Shown one piece after another: positions 46,748 to 55,997 of a DNA stretch of 64,000 nt. The DNA comes from Andalucia godoyi. Lineage: Eukaryota > Discoba > Jakobea > Jakobida > Andaluciidae. The stretch covers positions 69,549-133,548 of the forward strand of contig VRVR01000051.1 in NCBI GenBank assembly GCA_009859145.1. Reading direction: 5' to 3'. The notes under the pieces are model-generated. The model searched no databases. It was not told the DNA's origin and worked only from the letters and a program-made list of their open reading frames with translations. The position numbers were made by a program, and so were the translations under genes. Each line of letters starts with the position of its first letter. The first letter of the stretch is position 1.

Positions 46748-49090
46748 ATGAGGTTGCAGATCTCTTTTGGGGCTGTTCGGATTTGCCTGTCCTTATCGTC
46801 CAGAGCACTGCGAAAAACCTGTGAAATGACAGATATCGTTTCCGTGTTGGGAGTTCGTGGTCGATTGGCGGTTGATCTTCCATCAACAAAGCTGGTGATC
46901 GATTCTTCCTGTATCGGTTGGATTATTCTTGATTCAACGACTGTTCGATCAGCGAATGTGATCGATCTTTCCTTTCTCACTGAATTCAACCAGGTTTTGT
47001 CCACCATTGAAAGCCTTTCTACTACAACCCCTCGTCAAGTCAAGGCTGTTGTTGTCTGGTCTGCAAAGTCGCGTTCATTCATTGTGGGGGCGGACATCCG
47101 CTCGATCTATCCAGTCACTGATATTTCCACCGCGACTGATGCCGCCCGAGCAGGGCAGACTCTGTGCTCCAGACTTGCCTCTTTGAAGATTCCTACAATT
47201 GCTGCTATCAACGGAGCATGTCTTGGAGGGGGGCTTGAAGTGGCGCTCGCGTGTTCTATCCGTGTCGCAGCAGACGACGACTACCGAATCGGTCTCCCTG
47301 AAACACAGCTGGGACTCATTCCCGGAGCCGGAGGCACGGTGAGGCTTCCGAAGCTGATTGGCATTCAAGCAGCACTGCCGCTGATTCTTGGAGGCAAACA
47401 GGTGACTCCGTCAGCGGCCAAGAGACTTGGAATTGTAGACAGGGTTTTGCAGGCAAAAGACAGATTTGAAGGTGAGCAATGCTTCTTCAACGAAGTTAGA
47501 AAGGTTGCTGCAAGAGCCGTTGATCGTCCTCTCTCTTCCAAGGGTGGAAAATCCTGGATGAAGTGGCTGACGGAAGAAAACCAGGTTGCTCAATCGGTTT
47601 TGCGCTGGGCTACCACAAAACAGCTGGATAAAACGACAAAGGGAAGGTATCCCGCACCGTACGCTGCCATGGAATCCGTGCTCCGGGGATCTTTTACTTT
47701 TGAAGCTCAGCAGTTTGGAAGACTGGCGGTTTCTCCGGAAGCAAAGAACCTTATGTCCCTCTTTCTGATGACAGATGGCATCAAACGGGATTCTGCCACT
47801 GCTGCCGCCCAGTTTGATGTGAAAGGAATGAAAATCGGCGTTGTTGGAGCAGGTGTGATGGGTTCCGCAATTGCTCAATTATGTGCTACATGTGGATTCC
47901 GCGTATACATGCGTGACATTTCTCAGGAACTGGTCGCCAAGGGATTGAAGAATGTTGCATCGTTATTTGCCGAGATTGTCAAAAAGAAACGGATGACTGC
48001 GGCGGCGGCGGCGGAAAAGCGTGCGCTGATCAGCAGTGGAACCGCTGTTGATGGATTTGCAGACTGCGATATCGTCATTGAAGCTGCCGTGGAACGCATG
48101 GATCTGAAGAAGAAGATTCTCGCTGAAGTGGAGCGTGTCACCAAGGAATCTTCCATCTTTGCAACGAATACCTCGTCGCTTTCAATCGCAGAACTTGCAG
48201 AAGCTTCCACTCGACCCTCTCGCGTTGTAGGCATGCACTTTTTCAACCCTGTGTCGAAGATGCCGCTGGTGGAAGTTATTCGCGGCCCACGGACAGATGC
48301 TGTCGTCGCCCAAATCGTAACTGCTCTGACCCTTTCTCTGAAAAAGACCCCTGTGCAGTGTCACGACGGTCCGGGATTTATTGTGAATCGAGTTCTGGGA
48401 ATTTACATGGGAGAAGCGACCCATTTGCTTGCTCAAGGGGGCTCTGTGGCGGCAATCGATTCCGCAATTCGAGACGGATTTGGAATGCCCATGGGACCAT
48501 TCCGGCTCATGGATGAGGTCGGTTTGGATGTCGCATTTCATGTGGCACCGATTCTCCACAAGGGCCTTGGGGAACGATTCCAGATGAATCCTGCGTTCAA
48601 ACGCATGCTGGATGCTGGTTTGCTCGGGAAAAAGAATGGACGAGGTTTTTATTTGTATGACCCCAAGACCGAACGCTCAACTGGTGTTAATCCTCAACTT
48701 AAGAGCATACTTGGAAATGTCATTCCGTCTGTCCCTGCAGAAATTGCCACCCAGGAAATCATCGATCGTTGTGTTCTGTTGATGGTCAATGAGGCATCTC
48801 ACATTCTTGGAGATGGAGTGGCGGACAGGCCGGAAGATATCGACATCGGAATGATCTTTGGAACCGGGTTCGCACCATTCCGGGGCGGTCTTCTTGCCTA
48901 TGCTGAACAAAGGGGTATCGGAAACGTTGTGGATGCTCTCAGACGTCTGGAGAAAAAGTATGGCGCACGGTTTGCTCCAGCCCCTTATCTGGTCAACATG
49001 GTTGCAGAAAAACGCACTCGCTTTTTCCCGGATAGACCCCTTGTGCCGTACGTTGAACGAACTCCTCGGTTTTTTCGTGCCAAACTGTGA
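46748..49090 (+). CDS. EHHADH: Peroxisomal enoyl-CoA hydratase / 3-hydroxyacyl-CoA dehydrogenase bifunctional enzyme (780 aa)
   Basis: ATG at 46748, with a second in-frame ATG at 46826 (Met27). The hydratase domain (~30-230) has I-N-G-A-C-L-G-G-G-L-E at ~153 and P-E-T-Q-L-G-L-I-P-G-A-G-G at ~184, supplying the two catalytic glutamates. The NAD-binding half has G-V-V-G-A-G-V-M-G-S at ~362. The dehydrogenase catalytic region has N-T-S-S-L-S (~473) and G-M-H-F-F-N-P (~496), then D-G-P-G-F-I-V-N-R. Two C-terminal helical domains end with G-T-G-F-A-P-F-R-G-G. The last three residues, A-K-L, form a type 1 peroxisomal signal. The enzyme performs the second and third steps of fatty-acid beta-oxidation. 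Length fits EHHADH/MFE1. Residues 1-26 are basic and free of acidic residues until Glu26, resembling a mitochondrial presequence. Confidence 0.95.
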   Translation: MRLQISFGAVRICLSLSSRALRKTCEMTDIVSVLGVRGRLAVDLPSTKLVIDSSCIGWIILDSTTVRSANVIDLSFLTEFNQVLSTIESLSTTTPRQVKAVVVWSAKSRSFIVGADIRSIYPVTDISTATDAARAGQTLCSRLASLKIPTIAAINGACLGGGLEVALACSIRVAADDDYRIGLPETQLGLIPGAGGTVRLPKLIGIQAALPLILGGKQVTPSAAKRLGIVDRVLQAKDRFEGEQCFFNEVRKVAARAVDRPLSSKGGKSWMKWLTEENQVAQSVLRWATTKQLDKTTKGRYPAPYAAMESVLRGSFTFEAQQFGRLAVSPEAKNLMSLFLMTDGIKRDSATAAAQFDVKGMKIGVVGAGVMGSAIAQLCATCGFRVYMRDISQELVAKGLKNVASLFAEIVKKKRMTAAAAAEKRALISSGTAVDGFADCDIVIEAAVERMDLKKKILAEVERVTKESSIFATNTSSLSIAELAEASTRPSRVVGMHFFNPVSKMPLVEVIRGPRTDAVVAQIVTALTLSLKKTPVQCHDGPGFIVNRVLGIYMGEATHLLAQGGSVAAIDSAIRDGFGMPMGPFRLMDEVGLDVAFHVAPILHKGLGERFQMNPAFKRMLDAGLLGKKNGRGFYLYDPKTERSTGVNPQLKSILGNVIPSVPAEIATQEIIDRCVLLMVNEASHILGDGVADRPEDIDIGMIFGTGFAPFRGGLLAYAEQRGIGNVVDALRRLEKKYGARFAPAPYLVNMVAEKRTRFFPDRPLVPYVERTPRFFRAKL

Positions 49091-52000
49091 ACACGATGAG
49101 ATTGAAGCCGATGAGAATGCTACTATCTGGTCAGAATATCTTCCTCCCGCGTGGGTTCTAGTCATCGTTTTTGCTCTCTTCGCAAGCATGGCTGCTCGCA
49201 TTATGTTCTTGAACCATTGACTCCCTTTACTTTCAGTGTGACTTTATTCGTATGTGTGTTGACATTCGTGAATGTGTGTCTGTGTGTGCGTGTGTGTATG
49301 TGGTTTCGTGTACGGTGTTTTTGTGTCTGCACATGGCCGAGTAAAAACAGTAGTCCAATTTGCAAATATTTTCAACCGCACAGTGTTACCTCTCTGAGGA
49401 AATCCAAAAACCGACCACTGTGCCTGACCCGGAAGCCGGATAACATCATTTTGCAGTCCGGAAGAAGAGGAAAAAGATACTCGTGAAAAAGCCGTCCCTA
49501 CTGTAACATATTGTAATGCCAACTGCGCCAAAAGGTTTGTTAGCTGCCCCTGGAAAGCGGAACATGCATTTCCAACATAACACACAGGGGTTCGCCCAAC
49601 CAGTTCCAGCGGCGGTGTGATCGATGGAGAGGTTTATAGGCGGACTAAAAAACAAACGTGCGTGTCAAAGGCACTTCAAAAAACTGTGCAGATAATGATC
49701 AGGAGAGCAGTGTGGAAATTCCCCGTAACCACCAGCCCGAAAACCTACTTTTTGGGCTTACAATGGCGAAAGTTACGAAATACCTCCATTGTTGTTCTCG
49801 AAAACCGGCAGAGTGCATTTCCAATATGCAAAGGCTAGCAGTGAGAAATATGAGTTTTGAAAACATGACAAATGAAGAGAAAGTTGGGAAAAGGCACAAA
49901 CACTAGCATATGCAACAGGTACACGCTGGAATCAAAAGAAAGTTCCCACAAGACAACAGTCAGCCGAATGTTATCGGATACAAAGCCCTATTACCACTAA
50001 CATTTCACGTAAGCGTTTGTCGGAGAAGGAGCGGAAGTATCTTTAGAGGAACATTTGGAGAAGTTTCACATGCGTCTGACTTCATTGGACGCATCTACTA
50101 CATGGTAGCGACGCTTTCCGTGCGTAGTAATGAACCCATGGGATAACCAAGAGGCGACCGTTGCCTCCTTGCTTCAAACTGTTGATAAACAGTGTCTCAA
50201 CGGATTGTAATCAACTCCGGCTGGGTACGATATCACAGTGATTCGTTGCCAGGTATGGCGTGGCGTACGTACATTATGACGCATATCATGACGAACGGAA
50301 TGGCATCTTTTAAGAGGTATGAGTTACAGAGGAAGAATACTCCGTCTTCATATATATAAGAAGATTTTTGTTAATCTGCCTATTTGTTTGTTTTGTATTC
50401 TCCATAAGAAATCTTATCGACACAAACTATCTTTCGTTATCCGTGTCAATATCATACACTAGATACATTACAATACAAACAGCCATGTTTTGCGCAAAAA
50501 AACAGGAAAAACACTGATCTAGTATTCTGATGTTGCCCCTCATTCCATGAACATGTGGCATTCTTGCAGCAGAAAAAAAGTGACAAAAAATAGAACCAAA
50601 TCAAGTGCAGTGCACACATCATCACCTGGTCTTCGTCACAGTTTCCTGTAGTTCGGGAGACGTCCTCGGAAAGATGTGCTTAGTCAGCCAGCATGATGAT
50701 CCACACGAAAGTCGCAAGGCGATAAATTACCACGGGACTTCAAGGATGTTACTGTGTACCCCGGAGCATCCGTTTTCAGCGCGTTCGGGTTCTGGAATGC
50801 GCCAAAACAATTCTTGATGGAATTCTACAGTCCTTTGGACGGAGTGTTATTTGTCTACCGAAATTCTGGACGACAAAATCTGATGACGTCATGCTGGAAG
50901 TTGCTCTGACTGATGTCTCTACGACTTGGTAAGACATCGTGCAAAACATCATTCCTCCTCAGCGTCTGGAATACTTGCTCTGAGTCTCTTCTTCCGTGTC
51001 TTTCAGACTGCACCCATCGTGATGTTTGCTGTTGCATATCGTCTGTCTGTGACGTTTTTGATTATCGCATGTTGTCGGGGAGACGTTTGCCAGATTGCAC
51101 CAGCTGGTTCAACAGCTTGATTCCACCTTTCAAAGTGGGAATTCTGAGCTGAATATTCTTACACATCGCTTTGCGTTACTGCGGTCTAACGGTTGGGAAT
51201 CAATTTGTGGAATCCTCAACGAACGTTTCGAAAATGCATCACTGCCGAGGATTCTTGAATTCTTGTCTTCACACTCCGTTGTCATGAGACGTTTTTTTGA
51301 CACAATGGTCGTTTCTTTGGATTTCGATACATTCTGCCCCGGTTTCTAGTCACCTCGGCCTTTTGGTACGGTTATTGGCTTTCAGTGGATTTTCATTTCT
51401 GCCAGTTCTTGTAAATGGCGCACTAAGACACAACCCGGAGTTCCTTATTGCGGGATTCAGGAGAAGTTTTGCCTTCCTTCTGTAATTATCTGTGTTGCAT
51501 TGCGCTTTTTCAATCTGTGTCGTCATGCGAAAACCCGGCATTCTATCACTGGCTATAGTTCCTTCTGGCTGTTTTATTCCCCGTTATGTTTTGCGGTCGA
51601 TGATTAACGTGGTTTGGGGAATTTTCCGTGGCCGCGGAGGTGGGCCGCATTTAGCTTTTGACTGCTTTTTGTGAAGCAGATTTTTTCTGAAGGTTACATG
51701 AGAGTTTGAGATCCTGCTGGAACTGCGCTTTTCCCACAGATCAGCGGTTTCACAGCCGCCCTTAATTGCGAATGGTGAGACTTTCATGCGTTAACATATC
51801 TCTTGGTAACATTTTTACAAATCGCTGTTTTGAATTGGCTTGCAAGCGATGACGAGAACCGGGTCACCAAATCCCTGTGAGCGATTTTCTCTCAAAACTC
51901 AGGTCTGCTACCGCTTCGGAGATGTCACCGGAGAATTTCTTTTGAGGTTTACTTGAGCCTCATTGGAACTCGAAGTCTCCGACCCCGGACTTTTTCTTTC

Positions 52001-52131
52001 TTCGTGATAGGTTGTTCCCCACCCTCCATTTTTTCTGATAAACACACGCAACACACAGCACAAGCTTTCCGAGATTGAGTGTTTCCAAACAACGAAAGTG
52101 TTTTTATATTAGGTTTTCTTTCTTCTGGCAA
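49091..52131. other. Gene-poor 3-kb region
   Basis: Apart from the reading frame at 49091-49219 (see findings) and a (gt)n tract at about 49273-49303, I see no gene. Between 50.9 and 51.7 kb several overlapping plus-strand frames of 60-84 codons switch phase. Some have hydrophobic or protein-like composition (for example R-H-N-P-E-F-L-I-A-G-F-R-R-S-F-A), which could be a decayed gene, but I cannot name it. No tRNA, rRNA or inverted-repeat element was recognised. Confidence 0.4.
49273..49303. repeat. (gt)n microsatellite
   Basis: An imperfect gt dinucleotide run about 180 bp beyond the beta-oxidation gene stop. Confidence 0.85.
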
Positions 52132-52872
52132 ATGAAGATAGATGCAGTGATCTTTGATCTAGCGGGTACAGTTGTTGACTGGGGTTCGACAGCACCTCTC
52201 GCTTCCTTGTCGGAGGCCTTTTCAAAGTCGTTGTCCTTGAACGTTCCCGACGATATTCTGCGGAAACCTATGGGAAAAGCAAAGCGCGTCCACATCTCCG
52301 ACGTTCTCTCAGACTCAGATGTTCAAGCGCAGTTTGAGCGACTTCACGGCCATGCTTCCAGTGATGCAGACGTCGATGCCGCTTACCAAGCATTCCTTGC
52401 AATCCAGCTGCAGACTCTTCAGCTGCACTGTGAGTTGATTCCTGGAGCGTCACATTGCATCAATACTTTGAAATCGCGAGGAGTGAAAGTTGGTTGCACG
52501 ACAGGGTATTCCAGAGATGAGACGGACATTGTGCTGCAGCACGTGCAAGAAAGTGGTGTCGAATTTGATGTTTCCGTGTCCTCTTCCGAGATCGATCCAC
52601 AACGCGGCCGCCCCTTTCCGGATATGGTTCTGCTGTGCGCACAAGGGCTCCAACTTAGCGAGATGTCGCACATTGTTGTAGTGGACGATACCGTTGTAGG
52701 TTTAAAGGCGGGAAAAGCTGCTGGCTGCACTACCGTTGGAGTCGTTGATTCTTCCATCGACCCGCACAAGATGAAAACGGAAGGAGCTTCGTTTGCTGAC
52801 CATTTGATCAGAGATGTGTCTCAGCTCATCGAGCTGCTTGATTTAATGTCCAGTCAAACGGGCGAAACTTAA
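52132..52872 (+). CDS. phnX: Phosphonoacetaldehyde hydrolase (phosphonatase), HAD superfamily (246 aa)
   Basis: Start is the ATG at 52132; a TTG lies upstream. HAD motif I is F-D-L-A-G-T with nucleophile Asp9, followed by V-V-D-W-G-S. The family-specific P-M-G-K-A-K-R-V-H places Lys51 at the position of the Schiff-base lysine that activates phosphonoacetaldehyde. T-T-G-Y-S-R-D at ~122-128 matches the phosphonatase T-G-Y-T-R element, G-R-P-F-P-D at ~159-164 matches G-R-P-x-P, and V-V-D-D-T (~183) supplies the metal-binding acid. Predicted reaction: phosphonoacetaldehyde plus water to acetaldehyde and phosphate, the last step of 2-aminoethylphosphonate breakdown. Length is typical. The enzyme is best known from bacteria, so lateral acquisition is plausible. 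No AEP transaminase is in the window. The 3' end overlaps the convergent DUF547-like gene by 47 bp. Confidence 0.9.
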   Translation: MKIDAVIFDLAGTVVDWGSTAPLASLSEAFSKSLSLNVPDDILRKPMGKAKRVHISDVLSDSDVQAQFERLHGHASSDADVDAAYQAFLAIQLQTLQLHCELIPGASHCINTLKSRGVKVGCTTGYSRDETDIVLQHVQESGVEFDVSVSSSEIDPQRGRPFPDMVLLCAQGLQLSEMSHIVVVDDTVVGLKAGKAAGCTTVGVVDSSIDPHKMKTEGASFADHLIRDVSQLIELLDLMSSQTGET

Positions 52873-53800
52873 TTTTGAAAAGTCCCAGAGGTTGTCCTCG
52901 AAATGGATCCGGAGTGCACTGCTTGGTAATGGTTCCATCCGTCTCAATGATCGGAGAAGCGTGATGCCGTCGAATGAACGACAGGATGCCTTCCGGAGCA
53001 AAATCACTGCTGTACCATTTGAAGATTGAAGAGATGAGTACAGTTCGAGACTTCCAGTTGATTTCTAGGTCTTTTTGGACAAACTCTCTCGTGCAACGAT
53101 CCAGCACGCAGTCAATGTTCTTGTCGTCAACGGGGAAGGATACCCATTTTGGACTGGATTTTGCGCACCAATGAAGAGTAAAAAGAACTCGCGGATCATA
53201 ATTGATGTGTCTTCGAATCAGACTGTTCACAAGAGTACTGAGGGGCATCCGCAAATGCGAGGCATCCACAAAAAACAAGATTGATCGAAATGCTACTGAC
53301 TGATGGCCACTCCAGTGACGAGTGAACGGGTGAGCAGGTGTTGTAGAATCCAGCAGATCATCCTCGACCGTCTGCAGGGCACAAGATGGCGGGCTTTTGG
53401 GAGAGCTTCCTGGAGAGGAAATGATGTTTGAGTATCCCCCACGGGATGTTTTCGTTTGGCTTACGGGATCCTCGTTTCGGAGACTGCGAAAGAGCCCTAA
53501 CAGGCCACAAGCACCACTTCTTATTGAATGCTCCGCACGGCATTCGTCAATCCACTTCTTTGTTAGTATGGATGACAACGTCCTGTGCAAGAGAATGATG
53601 TTGAAACAATTGATGTAGTACGCCAAGGAGCGCGTGACATGGTCTTTTCCAAGATCCATCCTCAGATTGGTTTTGAGTAAGATGTCCAAATTTGCACGAA
53701 GCGTTGTCTTCACGTCCTCACTCAGCAAGAATGCATCATAGTCAAACGCGCCGTCGGATGTGACAAAATCTGGCAGCGGATAGAGCGTCGATGTCTTCAT
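52826..53800 (-). CDS. DUF547-like protein (324 aa)
   Basis: Start taken at the ATG at 53800; the upstream frame opens only to TTG. Residues ~50-80 contain R-S-L-A-Y-Y-I-N-C-F-N-I-I-L-L-H, matching the A-F-W-I-N-x-Y-N-x-L-x-x-H core of DUF547. The C-terminal half has the expected order: a segment around S-L-I-R-R-H-I-N-Y-D-P-R-V-L-F-T-L-H-W-C-A-K-S-S-P, then C-T-R-E-F-V-Q-K-D, then S-S-I-F-K-W-Y-S-S-D-F, then an I-L-S-F-I-R-R-H helix. A Ser/Pro-rich stretch interrupts the domain (~120-160). DUF547 is found in plants and many protists, often with coiled coils; its biochemical role is not settled. Its last 47 bp overlap phnX, tail to tail. Confidence 0.68.
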   Translation of the reverse strand: MKTSTLYPLPDFVTSDGAFDYDAFLLSEDVKTTLRANLDILLKTNLRMDLGKDHVTRSLAYYINCFNIILLHRTLSSILTKKWIDECRAEHSIRSGACGLLGLFRSLRNEDPVSQTKTSRGGYSNIISSPGSSPKSPPSCALQTVEDDLLDSTTPAHPFTRHWSGHQSVAFRSILFFVDASHLRMPLSTLVNSLIRRHINYDPRVLFTLHWCAKSSPKWVSFPVDDKNIDCVLDRCTREFVQKDLEINWKSRTVLISSIFKWYSSDFAPEGILSFIRRHHASPIIETDGTITKQCTPDPFRGQPLGLFKIKFRPFDWTLNQAAR

Positions 53801-54131
53801 TTCAACTTCGTCATATATCTGATTTGATGAGGAGGAGGGGGTGGTGGGGGAACACAAACCAACAGCAGCAAAAAAACAGACTAAACGGGAGCACTGAACT
53901 CATCTTCAAAGAAAGGTTTATTGCAACTGGGAGTTTGAATTTCAGAAATAGTCGGAAAGTGCAACAAAAAGCATGTTGATGTTCATCAACTGCAACCAGA
54001 ATTATTGATATTGGCGCGGGAACTTCAACTAATGTTCAAGTACGGGTCTCCGCAGGCATGCTTTGGTTTCCCTCGGCGACTGGGTTGTGCGAGTCAAGGA
54101 AAAGGGAACGCTTTTCACGAACGTTCGTAGA
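53801..54131. other. Spacer upstream of the DUF547-like gene
   Basis: The 331-bp spacer carries the presumed DUF547-like promoter and the WDR20-like 3' flank. I see no gene or repeat of note beyond a short g-rich tract at about 53831-53850. Confidence 0.45.
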
Positions 54132-55997
54132 TTAAGCAGAAGGAGAGGCAGGGGTCGCCATGCCTTGCAGACGGATGTCAGAAGGAGTGCGAGGGGGCGT
54201 GGAAAGCACCGTGGAATCGTCAAGCGACCTGTTCGGTTTCTTCTGTGGTGTTTGCGGCTCTTCCGAATCATTTTTCGAGCCAGTCCTCTCCGTCGGCTGA
54301 TCGTGCTGCGGGTTGAAATTGAGCACGTCTGACAGTGGATACACACCAGGAGAGGTCTCGGAAGAAGACGCCGTCACGCACTCGACAGGAAGATACTCCG
54401 CAGCAACACCCGGTTTCACCCAAAAATGTAATTTTGCATCCATACACTGCACGACCAAAAAGTCGGAATAAACAGCCAAACCGCAGATTGGAGCATCTGC
54501 AACCTGACCGCTAAAAAGTGGTTCAAGATGAAATAGAAGTCCTGCTGCAGTGGATTGAAACATGCTTGTGTGAACAGACGAAGCTAGGGACTGAACAGAA
54601 GACGATGAGCGCCGCATTTGAGACGCTGCAACTCCAGGCGAGCGGGGGTCAGGAAAATCCGATGGCGAAAATTCCCACCCAAACAGTTGGCCATCTTGCC
54701 CCACTGACAAGAGCCTGTACATCGATCTATTCGCTGAGTCTGGCGCCTGCGGTGATGCCAGGGCGTCGAAGGACAGATTCGACACAAATGCAGAGTGTGC
54801 TTGGCCTTGGGCTACGAGGGTGCATGCGGATGGCCCATTATCAAACACGCAAACGAGATCATCCTGTCCTCCGGTTGCCAAATACTTTGAATCGGCAGAC
54901 CAAGCACAGCACAGGAAGCCACCATAGTATGAATGACAAACACGTTCTTGCGCACAAACAGCAGTCACTGAGCCGGAAGACTGTTGGGACTGTGCCACAA
55001 TGGACTTGAAGTCCAGAGGGTGAACGTACAGAAGACCAGAAGAACAGCAAACCGCCAGGTACTTTGCGTTCGGCGAGACCGCCATTGCAGAAATTCTCGA
55101 GTGGACAGACCATCTCCACATCGGATTTGTCCTGGTGGAGTGCTTTTGCAAAGTGATCTGCGATTTTCTGCGGGTATGCCGAATGTGAGCCGGGACCGAA
55201 GATCCAATGGATCCAGGTGAAGACGTAGAAAAAGTCGACGATGAGGGGCTTGGACTTGGAATCTGCAGGCCGCCGTCTGAGTGAACAGCATCATTCATGA
55301 CGGATTCTGATGTTGATCTTGAAACTGAGCTGCCGGAAGACCGCATTGCCATCTGTACATCTTCTGGTCTCGCACGATCGTACATATATACATTTCCAGA
55401 TTCATGAGCAACAACAAACAATGACGGAGAAATCCACGAGACAGCCACAACTTTTGACGAATCAACATTTCCCTCCTGATTGAAACATCGGGTATAGGCA
55501 TGCGGCGATGCAATAGGATTATGAATGACCACGTCTCCAGATTCGAAGCCAATCAGCAGCTCCAGAGGACGAGCAGGATTTGGGGCATGGCACGTCGGAG
55601 CAACCGTGAACTTGACGTCATGCTGAGCGTCTTCGTTTGAAATATTAAAAATGGAGAATATAGAATCATGAAAGCAAGAGATCAGGATATGGGTCGAAGC
55701 ACTGGCAGGAGCAGCCTCTCCAGATGTGGAGGAGCACAAAGATGAAAAAGATGACTGCGACAAATCTATATCTTTGAACGTTTTGGATAGTTTTCTCTTC
55801 GGATCATGATCCAGGTCGTGTTCCGACGGCGCTGCAGGGACCGAAATTGCAGAGCAAGAAACCGTACCTCCTCTGAAAATCGCCCCTCCTCTCTTTCGAT
55901 AGTTTTGCGAAGCAGGAAGCGTGAGTTCGTGTCGGAGAACAAATGTCCCTTCTGGAGAGACAATGCGATCACTTGACTTCGAACCAGCAGCATTCAT
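54132..55997 (-). CDS. WDR20: WDR20/CreC-like WD40 protein (621 aa)
   Basis: Start taken at the ATG at 55997; a TTG frame adds 4 codons. The central WD40 propeller (~290-450) matches the WDR20 family: N-P-M-W-R-W-S-V-H-S-R-I, then A-V-S-P-N-A-K-Y-L-A-V-C, then Y-Y-G-G-F-L-C-C-A-W-S-A-D-S-K-Y-L-A-T-G-G-Q-D-D near 360-380, then G-Q-A-H-S-A-F-V-S and L-S-V-G-Q-D-G-Q-L-F-G-W. Earlier and later blades bracket Ser/Pro-rich insertions. WDR20 and its fungal relative CreC bind and activate USP12/USP46-type deubiquitinases with UAF1. The deubiquitinase partner is not in this window. Confidence 0.83.
   Translation of the reverse strand: MNAAGSKSSDRIVSPEGTFVLRHELTLPASQNYRKRGGAIFRGGTVSCSAISVPAAPSEHDLDHDPKRKLSKTFKDIDLSQSSFSSLCSSTSGEAAPASASTHILISCFHDSIFSIFNISNEDAQHDVKFTVAPTCHAPNPARPLELLIGFESGDVVIHNPIASPHAYTRCFNQEGNVDSSKVVAVSWISPSLFVVAHESGNVYMYDRARPEDVQMAMRSSGSSVSRSTSESVMNDAVHSDGGLQIPSPSPSSSTFSTSSPGSIGSSVPAHIRHTRRKSQITLQKHSTRTNPMWRWSVHSRISAMAVSPNAKYLAVCCSSGLLYVHPLDFKSIVAQSQQSSGSVTAVCAQERVCHSYYGGFLCCAWSADSKYLATGGQDDLVCVFDNGPSACTLVAQGQAHSAFVSNLSFDALASPQAPDSANRSMYRLLSVGQDGQLFGWEFSPSDFPDPRSPGVAASQMRRSSSSVQSLASSVHTSMFQSTAAGLLFHLEPLFSGQVADAPICGLAVYSDFLVVQCMDAKLHFWVKPGVAAEYLPVECVTASSSETSPGVYPLSDVLNFNPQHDQPTERTGSKNDSEEPQTPQKKPNRSLDDSTVLSTPPRTPSDIRLQGMATPASPSA

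Noticed and set aside
49480-49620. Cys-containing frame (C-N-A-N-C ... C-P-W) as a sixth Fanzor finger relic
   Set aside because: No D-R-D-W-N-G-A-R core follows; the cysteine spacing alone is not enough.
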